Shown piece after piece: positions 1 through 10,996 of a stretch of 64,000 nt of DNA. A model generated the notes under the pieces. That model ran no database searches. It was given only the letters and a program-made list of their open reading frames with translations, and was not told the origin of the DNA. How positions within the stretch are numbered: position 1 is the first letter of the stretch; every line of letters starts with the position of its first letter. The translations under genes and the position numbers were made by a program. This DNA is from Simmondsia chinensis (taxonomy: Eukaryota; Streptophyta; Magnoliopsida; Caryophyllales; Simmondsiaceae). Location: contig JAGTTD010000009.1 of the NCBI GenBank assembly GCA_018398585.1, forward strand, positions 16,249,193 through 16,313,192. The letters are read 5' to 3'.

Positions 1-2
1 GC

Positions 3-1070
3 CCATTTGAGCACCTTCACACGTTCCTTGAAATTTGTGAAACTTGCCATTATCAAGGTGTCTCGAATAATGCAGTTAGACTACGTCTTTTTTCATTTTT
101 GTTAAGAGACATTGCTAAGAGGTGGTTTCAATCCTTACCCAAGGGTGAATTAGCACTTGAAATGACCTCCTACAAAGCTTCCTAGTTAAGGTTGTCCCTA
201 AAGCCAAAACAATGGCTATTAGGCACGCTATAAATAATTTTGAACAAAAGGACTAGGAGCAATTCCATGAAAGTTGGAACAGATTCAAGGAACTTCTTAG
301 AAGTTGTCCCCACCATGGTCACCCAAGTGGGCTCTTGTTCAGAACTTTAATGATGGTCTTAGTGCTTTGAGCAAACAAATGGTTAATGCTTCGTTCGAGG
401 GAGCATTTATTGAGCAAGATGAGGATGAGGCTTGGACGCTATTTGAGCACCTCAGAGAACACTCTCTCGACCAAGCCTCTTCTATGAGGGTGGTTAGAGG
501 GGGTACATGTGGTGTCTACGAAGTAGCACACAATGATGGCGTCAACCCTACACTAGATGCCCTTAGTAGGGAGATGGATCAGATTTTAAACGTGCATGTG
601 AATCCTACTAATGTGCGCCTAGTCAATGCAGTTGAGTCATCAAGTGGTACTACTCCGTGTGACATTTGATCGGGTGAGGACCATTCTGTGATTAATTGTT
701 TATATGCGTCACAATTTCCCGAATACATGCAGGAATAGGTTCATGTAGCTCAAGGATATTTGGGAAATAATGACCCGTTCTCCAACACCTATAATCCTGG
801 GTGGCGCAATCATCCAAACTTCTCGTGGAAGCAGAACACCAATCAAAATCAACCCATGAGATAACAAGATCCTGGCTTTGTAGGTAATGCGCACTCTCTC
901 GTCTTTCAGGGAGAGCACGAGCATGATGTTCGAACTCACTCCAATGTTACTCATGATGAGCCTCCTTCCCCTTGAGGATGTACATCATAGTTCGACGAGC
1001 GCATGCTCCACCCTATGGAGGACACCACACAACTGGTTTGATCTCACTCGCAACCTATCACCAAATTAGA
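3..1070 (+). pseudogene. Retrotransposon Gag, fragmentary (Athila-like)
   Basis: The frame starting at base 3 reads as a retrotransposon gag domain, including the motif RLRLFSFLLRDIAKRWFQSL, which corresponds to the conserved capsid region around the A-x-x-W block. It stops at about 186. The match continues in other frames: the 304-669 stretch matches the C-terminal capsid segment (FNDGLSALSKQMVNAS, then an acidic helix). At least two frameshifts and several stops break it. A looser gag tail can be followed to about 1070. Gag would form the virus-like particle that packages element RNA. This copy cannot make a full protein. Confidence 0.75.
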
Positions 1071-1385
1071 GAACCAGATAAGACAGTTGACCCACGCACT
1101 GAATAGGATAGAGGAAGTGAGGTTACCCTCCCAACCACTCATAAATTTCACGGGATCAACTAGTTCTAACCCTAGCTTGCTCATTCGCGAGCAAGCTCAG
1201 GTTGTGTTGGTTTCGGGAGAGGAGAAGCTTAGGGAAGTTGAGGTCGAAACTGAAAAAGATGTGACTCCCCCTCCCACTACTGATAGGGATCACGAGAAAG
1301 TGCTTTTGAACCCGTTGTCCCTTTTCCTCATGCCCTTATAGGACTGAAGAAGAAGGACGACCCAAAGAGGGCTGAGCTCATAGAT

Positions 1386-2040
1386 GTGTTTAAGGACGTG
1401 AAGATCAACTTGCCATTGATAAAAGCCATTAAACACATTCCTATGTATGCAAAGTTTCTCAAGGAACTTTGCACCAAAAAGAAGAGCGCGCAAGCGCATA
1501 TTCCAAAGAAGGTCCGGCTCATCGAGAAGGTGAGCAGCATTTTAGTGTCAGGCGCCCCACCCAAGTTTCGAGACCCTGGGGCTTTTACAGTTCCACGTAT
1601 CTTAGGAGAGCGTTACACTAGCAGAGCCTTGCTAGATCTAGGAGCGAGTGTAAACCTCATCCCTTACTCAGTTTTTTGGGAATTGGGTATAGGAGACCTT
1701 AAGCCAACGAACGTTACACTTCTGTTGGCTGATTTGACCGGGCGGGTACCTCGTGGGTTAGTGGAAGATGTACTTGTCAAGGTTGACAAGTTTGGCTTCC
1801 CTGTTGATTTTCTCGTCTTAGATATAGACCCTACTCCTAGGCAAAAGCACAATGCACCCATTATTTTAGGTTGATTGTCCTTAGGCACGGCCAACGCTGT
1901 GATTCATTGTAGGACGGAAGTGTTGGAGGTTTCTTTTGGAAACCTCAAGGCCAAATTGAAGGTCTCAAACATTTTTCGGCACCCTAAGACTGAGGAAGAG
2001 TTGAAGTGCTATAGGGTTGAAGATATTGACCCTTCGGTAG
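1386..2040 (+). pseudogene. Retropepsin-like aspartic protease (Athila-like)
   Basis: This is an open stretch of 162 codons with a clear retropepsin active site, LLDLGASVNLIPYSVF at about 1630-1677. The Asp is followed by Leu-Gly-Ala where typical enzymes have Asp-Ser/Thr-Gly; the L-G-A form is usual for plant Athila/Tat proteases. A second conserved block (GRVPRGLVEDVLVKV, then DFLVLDID) follows. A TGA at 1872-1874 interrupts the ILG end, and matching sequence continues past it to about 2040. The protease would cut the Gag-Pol polyprotein. Reverse transcriptase should follow but is absent. Identification of the family is firm; activity is not expected. Confidence 0.8.
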
Positions 2041-2229
2041 AGTCAAATAAGCCCGATTCTATTAAAATTGATGATTGTAATAGTGTCCTTGTTTGTGTCG
2101 ATAGTTGCGCTTTATCACCTACACCTGGTAGGATAGAGATTTGTGACCTCAATGCTGGTAATGTTTCCCTACTTGATATTCACGGGTTTAGAAATGTTGT
2201 TGGGTTTTTGGGATCGTCCCTACTGGGTC

Positions 2230-2360
2230 AACCTGAGTTCGATGGCAGACTCTACCTTGGATTTTGGTTGACATTGTGCTCTAAACTGCGTCCGGCTGAA
2301 GATGTTAAACTTAGCGCTTTTGGGGGGCAACCCGGCCTACTTTTAATTTTGTTTTATTTG
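2230..2360 (+). other. Conserved post-pol segment, pol deleted upstream
   Basis: The stretch around GTTAAACTTAGCGCTTTTGG is the signature commonly seen just downstream of pol in Athila/Tat-type elements. Finding it about 200 bp after the protease places a deletion of all of RT, RNase H and integrase near 2040-2250. The family signature is recalled knowledge; the deletion is inferred from the missing domains. Confidence 0.5.
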
Positions 2361-2630
2361 GTTTTTCAACATAAACTCTCTCTCAATTGCAGGTCCTTTT
2401 GTTATCCCTACCATGCCAACTTTGTTTCCCTTTTACTAAACACTTGTAAGACCCTTATTTCTAATACTACTAATAAGTTTATTTACTATTCTGTCTTCTA
2501 TGTCTTCGATTGTAGCTTACTACTTCTGTTTTCCCGTTTTGGATTTGCTCACCACGTATTGCTGAATATGCCACACCTCATGGTGTCTCTTTCCTTTCCT
2601 TGCTTGTATTAATTTTCATCAATTTGCATT

Positions 2631-2664
2631 GAGGACAATGTAAGGTTTGGGTTTGGGGATGACA
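2631..2664 (+). promoter_or_regulatory. Upstream polypurine-like tract
   Basis: GAGGACAATG followed by a G/T-rich run ending TTTGGGGATGA resembles the conserved sequence before the 3' LTR in plant Ty3/gypsy elements. No LTR start follows. A second copy of the same signature (3737-3766) does abut an LTR, so this one is probably a duplicated or relic tract. Confidence 0.45.
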
Positions 2665-3061
2665 TGACGTGTGTGAACTCTTGATTGCCCTTTTAGCATT
2701 GTTTTTGCTTAAATTAGCTAAATTGTTGCATAAATAAGCAGAATTGCTTGTGACTTCTATTGGTGATCAAATTTATGATGTACTATGATGATTAGAATAT
2801 TATGTAATGAAATTATTTCTGGATCTGACTTTTGAATCTGTATTTTTGTCTTTTGACTCATTAGAGAGAGTATTACTTTTCACGCTTAATCTTGTGACAT
2901 ATCCTACGTTTTAGGTTGAAATATCAGTAATAACTTTAGGAATTGGAATCCACCTTTCTACTTCTGGCAATGTTGAAATCGATTTACTATCTCTTTATCT
3001 TGCATATTCTCTCACAAAAAAAAAAAAAAAAACACAAAAAACAAAAAAAAAAATAAAGTAA

Positions 3062-3355
3062 GCCCGTAGGGGTGTCTTAAAACCTGGTACCTTGAGCCAA
3101 CTGGATCGAGAGCTGCCAGTTGAAAGCTCCTTACATGGTCCACAAGGAAAGCTTAAAAAGAATCAACTCTTTAGGTCACTAAAATAAGCACTAATACTTG
3201 ATGAAAAAAAGCAGTATGTGCTAACGAATTTGGTTGTGAATTCCTTAGACTCGAGCCATTATTTCCGTAGGGTCTCTTAAAACCTGGTACCTTCAGCCAA
3301 TGGGATCGGGAGCTGCCGGCTGAAAACTCGTTGCATGGGTCTGAGGGAGACTCGT
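3062..3355 (+). repeat. Direct repeat, period about 201 bp
   Basis: A block of about 85 bp starting near 3065 (CGTAGG, then TCTTAAAACCTGGTACCTT at 3074) recurs from 3266 with few changes. It lies in the 3' untranslated part of the Athila-like element. Confidence 0.8.
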
Positions 3356-3736
3356 CTGACCATGGAAAAAAAAAAAGAAAAAAAGAAAGGAGGGGGAAGG
3401 GGATAAGAAAGACAAGAGAAACTTTTGATTTCACTATTAATTAGTAGTGAATGATTAGGATAGCTCATTTCTTCTAGTATTCCCTCTATTCATCTTAAAT
3501 TTGGAGGATTTGAAATAAGACAAAGGGGAGAGAAGTTCTAAACTCACATATTAGTAAAAAGACTTGAATCATGAGAATCTGAGCCGGGACTAGCAAAATA
3601 ATAACATTACATACACATTCTCTACTATCAGGTACACCTTTAAGTATTTTTGGAAATATTTTTCACAAGTAACTCTTGCCATGACATGCTTGATCAAAAT
3701 TTTCCATCTTTAGCTAATTTGAGTATAATCTTGCAT

Positions 3737-3766
3737 GAGGACAAGCAATGAGTGAGTTTGGGGATG
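3737..3766 (+). promoter_or_regulatory. Polypurine tract before 3' LTR
   Basis: GAGGACAAGCAATGAG, then GAGTTTGGGGATG, ends one base before the LTR start at 3768. It would prime plus-strand DNA synthesis of the Athila-like element. Confidence 0.65.
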
Positions 3767-3767
3767 T

Positions 3768-5407
3768 TGATGTACCTTATATTTACATATTTTATGTCTC
3801 ATTCCTATGACTTATTTGGCTTTTACATGTGTGCTTTCGTATAGTCTAGGTACATTTAGGCTTGGAGTGCAACGGAGCAAACAAAAGTTGAAAAGCGACA
3901 TAGTCATGCGTAATCGAGGCATAGTTGAAGACTATTTTTATAAACCCAACCGTGTGTGTAAAAGAAGTACCCATCGGGTAAAGATTCGGTCAAAAAGAGT
4001 CTTTCCTTAGGCATGTGGATTGATTGACCATGCATTTTGGCAATTGGTTAAGCTTAAAACGAGCAAGAGGTTAAAAGAAGAGGATTTGTGACCTAATAAT
4101 TTAAAAATCCACTAATAAAACCATAAGACCATGTAAATCCCTTCGAGAGCTTCGTTTGGGTATTTTGGCCCGTAACTCCTTAAGGATCAAAAGTTATGCC
4201 CGTTTTAAGTTAACTGCGTAAGCTGTCAGTGGGATGGCTGATCAATTGGCTAACTTGCCTGATCGATCAGGAGTGGCAGGAACATATCTTAAAGGACGCA
4301 CCACCTATGAATAGAGAGGGGAGACCTATTTTCCCATCTTTTACCACGCCACCTATCATCCTCTCCTTCCCGAAGCCGCTACGAGATCCGAGGAGTTCTT
4401 AAATGCCAAAGTGCAGGTGGTCGAAGTATTGGGGAAATCAAAGCAAGGATCAAAGTCAACACCAATTGGGGGAGTCTTCAAATCCTTAGTTTTATCATTA
4501 TTGTTTTCTTTCTTGAATTTCATGACGTTTAGAACTCCCATGGAGGAGTAGACTTTTAGTTTAGGGATGAAGGACGGGTAGCCGTCCATATCCCAAATTT
4601 ATATTTTATTGTAAACAATGGACTTGTTATGTTATATACGCACCCCTGTGGAGAATTTATGATCGTTGTTTGGTTTTCTCTGTGTGATCTTCTAGCCATG
4701 TTAAGATTTCCAAATTATTCGCATTAGTCTACGAGCTTGTAGCCTAGACCATAACATAAGTGGTTTACAAGCGTGGTCAGGGTTGAGGTTGTACCCAACC
4801 CTAAACACAATCTTTTATACAAATTAATATTTGGTTAGGAGTGAAAAAGAATTTGTTAGTGCTATTGAGAAAGTCCATGCTACACCTAGGGTGATATGAT
4901 AGGTTATGCCCTTAGACTAGTTCATTACCCTAAACCCTAACTTAAGTATTAATTCAAGTTTAATATTGAATTAGGAGCAAGAAAGGAATTAAGCAGTGCT
5001 AGTGAGATAACCTATGCCACACGTAGGGTGATATGATAGGTTATACCTTTAGACTAGTTCATTACCCTAAGCCCCAGCTTAAATACTAACCCAGGCTTAG
5101 TGCTTGTAGGTTAAGCCTCCTAAACCATTGTCTAGTTGAATATAATGAGGGAATACGAGTAAAACTACCCTGAATTCATTCCTTAACTAATCTCAGTTGA
5201 ATTTTCACTTTTAATTTATCGTCAGTTTTGCTATTTTAGTTAACAAATCATTTAAACCAACTCAAAACTCGATTTAAACCACTTGTTAAAGACTAAAACT
5301 TACTTAACTTCAATTCCCTATGGATATGACCCGTATACCTGACTAAGTTGCGACGAACTCGTACGCTTGCAATTAGAGGGTTTTAAAACACTCTTTAAAA
5401 CACATCA
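3768..5407 (+). repeat. 3' LTR, 1640 bp
   Basis: It starts TGATGT and ends ACATCA, perfect inverted ends of the canonical TG...CA form, right after a polypurine tract. The following bases (ATTGC at 5408) should be the target-site duplication. The partner copy would lie left of the window. Short open frames inside it have no family signature and I do not call them genes. Confidence 0.8.
4832..5104 (+). repeat. Tandem duplication inside the LTR, period about 137 bp
   Basis: Two imperfect copies share AGGGTGATATGATAGGTTAT (4888 and 5025), the flanking GTGCTA..GAGA context, and the later TTAGACTAGTTCATTACCCT. Confidence 0.8.
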
Positions 5408-5429
5408 ATTGCCGTGCCCCCAATCTGAG

Positions 5430-5740
5430 GATAGAGAGGGCAATAAGGAATTCAAGAAGAAATCGTGACTTCGGACCAAGGAAACCGCCCAAGTTACTCT
5501 TGGAAGTAAAGAAGTCCGAGACGATAAGGATAGGGTCCGAACAAGCTCGAAGTCAAAGGTGAACCAGAAGAAATGGCGTGAGTATCATGACGCGCCCGGA
5601 CATGACACCAAGGACTGCTGAGCGCTCAAGTATCTCATGGGCGAGTTAGAGAAAAAAGGAAACCTTAGGAAATTCATAGACATAAGGATAATCAAGCCGC
5701 CCTGGGGAGCACAAAGCTACGGCAAGCGCCTCGAGGCATG
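5430..5740 (+). pseudogene. Gag C-terminal zinc-knuckle region (Tat-like)
   Basis: The readable segment contains EYHDAPGHDTKDC followed by a stop, then LKYLMGELEKKGNLRKF. This is the Tat-lineage nucleocapsid pattern C-x-x-H/Y-x5-H-D-T-x-x-C and the helix after it. The first cysteine of the knuckle is not visible (REYH), and the residue after the last Cys is a stop codon where Trp or similar is usual. The minus-strand relative near 62.0 kb has the same block. Confidence 0.65.
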
Positions 5741-5774
5741 ATAGTGGAGATAAAACAAAAGCGGAAGAACAAGA

Positions 5775-6290
5775 GTGGCAAAGTGCCGGGAGGAGGCAAA
5801 AACAAAGTTAAAAAAATGTCAGCCCCTAATCTTTACACTGGACGATCTTAAGAATGTCAGGACTCCACACGAAGACTCCATGGTAATCAATATGGAAATC
5901 GACAATTTCTCTATCCAAAGAGTCTTGGTGGGCAGAGGAAGCTCGGTCAACATTCTTTTCCTCCGTTGCTTAGAACAAATGAAGAACTCGCCCGAAAAGC
6001 TGGTCCACATAATCGAAACTCTCGCGGGGTTCTCCGGAGATATTGTTAGTCCATTGGGCACAATAAGCCTCAGTGTCCTCTTGAGAGACGGAGGACAAAA
6101 GCATACGCTTAAGGCCGAATTCCAGGTTGTGGTAGCAAACTCAATGTTCAATGCCATCCTAGGATGTCCAATGTTGAATTCGTTGAAAGTGGCAGTGTCA
6201 ACCTACCACCTACCCATGAAATTCGAAACAGATAAAGGGAGCATTTTGACCATCAAAGGGTGTCAATGGACAGCATGCAGCTATTGTTAT
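5775..6290 (+). pseudogene. Aspartic protease (Tat-like), active-site Asp lost
   Basis: The frame opens with a basic stretch, then FTLDDLKNVRTPHEDSMVI, the family-typical lead-in. The active site reads LVGRGSSVNILFL: Gly-Arg-Gly replaces the expected Asp-x-Gly, so the catalytic aspartate is missing. The blocks LAGFSGDIVSPLGTI and FNAILGCPMLNSLKV follow in the right order and spacing. The relative at 61299-61814 keeps the Asp (VDQRSSANILFL). Open to 6425, but the last 45 residues have lost family character. Confidence 0.75.
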
Positions 6291-6429
6291 GCCCAAGATA
6301 CCCCAAAGTCGAACAGAAGGCGAGAAGGAGAAGAAGAAAAACTCGGAGGAGGCCATAGAGGTCGAGCTCGAACCTGGGAAATCGGTCCAAATTGGAGCAC
6401 AACTATGCCCAACGTCCAGGATTAAATCC

Positions 6430-7200
6430 AACAAGTACTCCGACGATACCTAGAAGTTTTCGCATGCTTGGAAGAAGGACTGCCAAGAATAGACAGTAAA
6501 ATCATTTGCTACCACATAAATGTCCAACACGAAAAAAGGCCGATGAAGAAGAAAAAGTGCAACTTTTGAGTGGAATGAAGTCATGCCACAAGTGAGGAAG
6601 TTCGGAAACTTCTGAAAGTGAACTCTATACGAGAAGTCTTGCACCCTGAGTGGCTGGAAAACGTAGTCCTGGTAAAAAAGCAAAATGGAAACTGGTGAAT
6701 GTGCGTCGACTTCACTGACCTAAACAAAGCTTGTCCCAGGGATTCATTTGCCCTTCCTAAAATAGATCAACTTGTTGATTCCATGACCGAAAACGCATTA
6801 CTCAGCTTCCTAGAAGCATTCTCTGGATGCCATTAGATTGCGATGAACCCGGAGGACAAGGAAAAAACATCCTTTATCACTCACGAAGGCACGTATTGCT
6901 TTCGCGTCATGCCATTCGGATTGAAAAATGCGGGAGCTACATACCAACGGCTAGTAAATCACATGTTTTGGTAGCAGATAAGGAAGTATTTGGAGGTATA
7001 TGTTGAGGCTATGATAATAAAAACTGAGGAAGCCCCGGATCCCATCGGCAACTTGAGGGAAACTATGAAGACGCTCAGAGTACATAGGACACATTTGAAC
7101 CCCAATGAGTGCGTGTTCGCCATTCTAGAAGGAAAATTCCTAGGCTTTGTGTGAGCACAAGAGGGACAGAAGCTTAACCCGCCAAGATAAACGCAATACT
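6430..7200 (+). pseudogene. Reverse transcriptase (Tat-like), degenerate
   Basis: Recognisable blocks in order are a CVDFTDLNKACPRDSFALPK segment, SGCH-stop-[25 protein letters not shown] and YVEAMIIK. The last replaces the catalytic YVDD with Y-V-E-A, so both metal-binding aspartates are gone. Stops fall in several blocks (for example TGA near 6698 and TAG near 6833). RT would copy element RNA into DNA. This copy is certainly inactive. Confidence 0.8.
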
Positions 7201-7640
7201 AAGAATGTAGACCCCAATGACGCCAAAAGATATCTAGAAGCTAACGGGTTGCTTAACCGCCCTCAATAGATTCATCAATAGGTTAGCTAGCCGATCCATT
7301 CCCAAGATCTTTTGCAGAAGAGAGAGCTTCGAATGGGACGACTATTGTAAGCAGGCCTTCTAAGAACCTAATGAGCACATGGAAAAACTCCCAACCATGT
7401 ATAAACCACCCCAGGAGAAGAATTGGTTCTCTACACCTTGACACCTGATGATACGATTAGCGATGTGCTAATATCTGAGAAAGAGAAACTTCAAAAACCA
7501 ATTTACTTCGTAAGTCAAATATTGTGGGTCGTTGAAACACGCTATCCCCACATTGAAAAGCTTGCCTATGCCATCATTGTTGCCGCTTGAAAACATCCAC
7601 CCTACTTCCAAGCACACTACACCCGGGTGCGAACCAACAA
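7201..7640 (+). pseudogene. RT-RNase H connection, heavily frameshifted
   Basis: Short matches to the RT thumb/connection region appear in alternating frames (for example LNRFI, then FTP-like fragments), with many stops. On the + strand the stretch at 7549-7662 resembles the PHIEKLAYAIIVAA segment that precedes RNase H in this lineage. No continuous frame remains. Confidence 0.45.
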
Positions 7641-7659
7641 ACCTCTTTAGAAATTTCGC

Positions 7660-8020
7660 CAACGGTTGGAATGCTCAGGTAGAATCTTGACCTGGGTAGT
7701 TGAACTCATCGATTATGACATCCAGTTCAAATCACAGACTATGATCAAGGCACGGGCGCTGGCCGACTTCCAAGCTAAACGCTCGTTCACCAATAACACT
7801 TCACTAAGTCCAAAGTTGGCGGATGTCTCTGAGAAATCATGGAAGTTATATGTTGACGGATCTTCTAACAGTCGGGGAAGTGGGGCCGGATTCTGCCCAT
7901 TTCGCCCTAAAAACAACATTTCCCATACGCACTTAGGTTTAAGTTCAAGGCCAGCAACAATGAAGCTGAATATGAAGCACTCTTCCATGGGTTGAGAATA
8001 GCACAGAAGGCAGGGTCATG
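7660..8020 (+). pseudogene. RNase H domain, first half (Tat-like)
   Basis: The frame from 7666 reads VELIDYDIQFKSQTMIKARA, then LADFQA, then WKLYVDGSSNSRGSGAGF, the RNase H strand with the first catalytic Asp. Shortly after, another frame gives FKASNNEAEYEALFHGL with the catalytic Glu. A frameshift near 7890 separates them. RNase H degrades the RNA strand after minus-strand DNA synthesis. The second half follows in the duplicated block from 8020. Confidence 0.7.
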
Positions 8021-8735
8021 AACATATTGAGGTATTCAATGACTCTCAACTGGTTGTCAAGCAAGTTTAGGGGATTTATGGGGCGAGAAGAACCGTCATG
8101 ATAGACTACTTGAAGATAGTAATCGAGGAAACAAAACCTTTTTCCCACTTCAGAATTTACCTCAAACCTTGGACCGAAAATGTCCAAGCAGATGAATTAA
8201 GCTGAATTGCTAGCTCAGAACTGGAAGAAAAAGACCTGGAACCAGCCATCCCGATAGAAGAGGCCCAGACTTCATGTCGAGATTCTTCTTTCCAGAAAGG
8301 TGTCATACAAATCCGAACCACCAATGATTGGCGAAGCCCTCTCGTTGAATTCCTACAAAATGGGATCCTTCCCGACGACAAGATAGAAGCGAAACAAATC
8401 CAAAAGCTGGCCCCATGGTTCGTTTTAATTGATGAAGACCTATATAAAAGATCTTTCGTGCACCCTTTGTTAAAATGCGTTGGCAACAAAGAAGGAAAGT
8501 ATGCCCTACTTGAAATTCTTGAAGGCATCTGCCGGCAACATCTCGAAAGCCGAGAATTGACTAACAAGGCATTATGATCCTGATACTATTTGCCCACCAT
8601 GAAGAAGGATGCGCAAGGCCTCGTCCATAAATGCAAAAAATGTCAGAAACATGCCCCTGTGATCCACACGCTTGTGTCCTTGCTTCAACCCATACTTAGA
8701 GCCATATCCCCAAGCACCTGAACAGAGAAAGTACA
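8020..8735 (+). repeat. Duplicated RNase H-integrase block, copy 1
   Basis: This 716-bp block encodes the end of RNase H (EVFNDSQLVVKQV), the linker, and the integrase zinc-binding region (KCKKCQKHAP). It recurs at 10269-10996 in the same orientation with only scattered substitutions; I estimate about 97% identity by eye. Copy 1 breaks off at GAGAAAGTACAT and runs into LINE sequence. Copy 2 continues into the integrase core. In-frame stops are shared (for example after ADELS), so the duplication is younger than the decay. Confidence 0.85.
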
Positions 8736-8739
8736 TGGG

Positions 8740-9040
8740 GGACGGCCTTCGCAGTACTCTGCGATAAAAGATTCCCTTTCAAGTTAAAGGGAAAATAGTC
8801 TAAGATAGTAGTGAGATCAGCTATGTTCTATGATGCGGAGTGTTGGCCAATGAAGCAGCACCATACACAGAAGATGAAGGTGGCAGAGATGAGTATGCTG
8901 TGATGGATGTGTGGACACACGAAGAAGGATAAGATCAAAAACGACGTCATGAGAAACAAAGTGGGCATGGCCCAAATGGAAGATAAATTAAGGAAGCAAC
9001 GTCGGCGATGGTTTGGAATTCGGAGTTCTGTGGAGGGCTA
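8740..9040 (+). pseudogene. RTE-type LINE, RT C-terminal tail
   Basis: The translation contains AMFYDAECWPMK, QKMKVAEMSML, WMCGHTKKDKIKNDVMRNKVG, matching the well-conserved region after the RT fingers and palm of plant RTE-type LINEs (pattern YGAECWP, KM.VAEMRMLRWMCGHTR). A stop interrupts MLxWMCGH. Only the 3' coding tail is present, as expected for a 5'-truncated LINE insertion. It lies directly after the broken end of the retroelement duplication. Confidence 0.75.
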
Positions 9041-9295
9041 GCATTGGGGTAGCCCATGTGCCGGTTTAGTATTGGGAAGCATAGTTTGGATAATACTAGT
9101 GACTTTTGATTAATATCTATGCCCAACTAATTGACATGATAAGGGCGGAGCTATTTTAACGCCTTCTAATGCCTCTTTATGTGTTTTTGCTGTCCATTGC
9201 TGCTCTGTGATGTTGTTTTTGCTTCCTTGCTTTCTTTTTTTCTTTAGCTCTCATGCTTGTATGCTCGTATGCGAGCATGTTTTTATGTAATGCTT
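9041..9295 (+). other. Probable LINE 3' UTR or unknown spacer
   Basis: No coding signal. It continues from the LINE tail and ends at the SINE start; it could be the LINE 3' untranslated region. No poly-A tail is visible. Confidence 0.3.
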
Positions 9296-9460
9296 CTATG
9301 CTTCTTAGGTCGGGGGTCCCCAGAAACGACCTCTCTTGAGGGTAATACCTTGAAGAGGTAAGGCTACGTATATCCAACCCCCCCCCCCCCCCCCCCCCCC
9401 CAAAAAACCCTGCTTAGACGAGAGCCCTTGAGGCTCTGGGTTTATTGTTGTGATTGTTGT
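9296..9460 (+). mobile_element. Au-like SINE with a 24-C tract
   Basis: It has the shared tail of this window's SINE family: GGGGGTCCC, ACCTCTCTTGAGGG, GGTAAGGCTACGTA, GAGCCCTTGAGGC and a TTG-rich end. A homopolymer of 24 C (9378-9401) replaces the usual short C run after the TACATCC-equivalent position. Confidence 0.75.
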
Positions 9461-10041
9461 ATTCTATATTTTTCTAAATTTGTCTGTTTAACTCTCAAAT
9501 TATTGGTTGTACCCAATCATTTACTATGTTTTATGTTTCTATTACCGCTATTCTCCCTTTTTTTATTTTTATAAGTCAGCGAACTTTTAATCGGAGTTTC
9601 ATGTATGAAGTCAAATAGTAATCCTACATATTAGATATCTTTTATTTCCTGTTACTATATTTTACTAACAAGGGTTGATTGTTACACTTTTCTTGGTGAT
9701 TCTAGATTAAGCATGATCTTGGAAGGATGGAGAAGTGGATTTTACGCACTGCCTTCGATGATGATAAGAAACAGTATCATCCTTAGGTTTGTATCTATTG
9801 TTTATGTCAAAGAATCAATTATTCAGAAGCTTAAGCTATTAGAAGGCGACTTGGAAACGGTTTTATGTTCTAACATGCTGATGCTTCCCTCATGTGAATG
9901 CCTATTATGTGTGAAATGTTGAATAGTGTATAAACCTATTTCCAGCCCGTACTAAAATTGTAAAATGGGGTTTGTTCAATTTAAACTCGAACTGTGGACA
10001 TTGAAGTAAGTCTTAGAAATATATATACTCTAACAATTTAG
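9461..10041. other. Unassigned AT-rich spacer
   Basis: No coding family, terminal repeats or tandem structure are recognised here. A 69-codon frame at 9713-9922 has no signature and I do not call it a gene. Confidence 0.4.
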
Positions 10042-10264
10042 GGCTTCTTGGTATCATTTTTTGTTTACAATTTTGGGTTTTTGAAAAACTAAAAAATGGG
10101 CTTAAAAAACTAAGTTTTTTTCGTTTCTGGTTTTCTGTTTTAAATTTTCACTCCAACTAGAAAAACTTAAAACAAAAAGCCGAAAATCAAAAAAATCATT
10201 TCTAAAATACGATTTTTGAAAAAAAAACTCAAAAACTGCAAATAGAAAACACTACCAAATAGAC
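10042..10264. mobile_element. MITE-like element with TTGGTA termini
   Basis: The left end GGGCTTCTTGGTATCATTTT and the right end AAAACACTACCAAATAGAC are imperfect inverted repeats of a common plant MITE type. The centre is A/T-rich and partly self-complementary. I cannot find a clean target-site duplication. Confidence 0.5.
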
Positions 10265-10268
10265 TTGC

Positions 10269-10996
10269 AGGTGCTTGTTTATGAACATATTGAGGTATTC
10301 AATGACTCTCAACTGGTTGTCAAGCAAGTTCAGGGGATTTATGGGGCGAGAAGAACCGTCATGATAGACTACTTGAAGATAGTAAGCGAGGAAACAAAAG
10401 CTTTTTCCCACTTCAGAATTTACCTCAAACCTTGGACCAAAAATGTCCAAGCAGATGAATTAAGCTGAATTGCTAGCTCAGAACTGGAAGAAAAAGACCT
10501 GGAACCAGCCATCCCGATAGAAGAGGTCCTGACTTCATGTCGAGATTCTTCTTTCCAGAAAGGTGTCATACAAATCCGATCCACCAATGATTGGCGAAGC
10601 CCCCTCGTTGAATTCCTAAAAAATGGGATCCTTCCCGATGACAAGATAGAAGTGAAACAAGTCCAAAAGCTGGCCCATGGTTCGTTTTAATTGATGAAGA
10701 CCTATATAAAAGATCTTTCGTGCACCCTTTGTTAAAATGCGTTGGCAACAAAGAAGGAAAGTATGTCCTACTTGAAATTCTTGAAGGCATCTGCCGGTAA
10801 CATCTCGAAAGCCGAGAATTGGCTAACAAGGCATTACGATCCTGATACTATTTGCCCACCATGAAGAAGGATGCGCAAGGCCTCGTCCATAAATGCAAAA
10901 ATGTCAGAAACATGCCCCTGTGATCCACACGCTTGTGTCCTTGCTTCAACCCATACTCAGAGCCATATCCCCAAGCACCTGGGCAGAGAAAGTACA
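10269..10996 (+). repeat. Duplicated RNase H-integrase block, copy 2
   Basis: Direct repeat of 8020-8735. This copy is continuous with the integrase core downstream, so it holds the ancestral right junction, while copy 1 holds the ancestral left junction. The 1.5 kb between them contains LINE, SINE and MITE sequence. Confidence 0.85.

Larger units (their letters stand above)
1..5407 (+). mobile_element. Athila-like Ty3/gypsy element, 3' part
   Basis: The segment carries gag, an aspartic protease, a pol-end remnant, two polypurine-like signatures and a complete 3' LTR, all on the plus strand. No reverse transcriptase, RNase H or integrase can be found between protease and LTR, so the element is internally deleted. 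The LTR ends are perfect 6-bp inverted repeats (TGATGT / ACATCA). The sequence directly after the LTR is the interior of a different (Tat-like) element, so this copy appears nested in it; its 5' half lies outside the window. Confidence 0.8.

Noticed and set aside
4356..4589. 77-codon minus-strand frame in the LTR
   Set aside because: It lies inside the Athila-like LTR and has no family signature.
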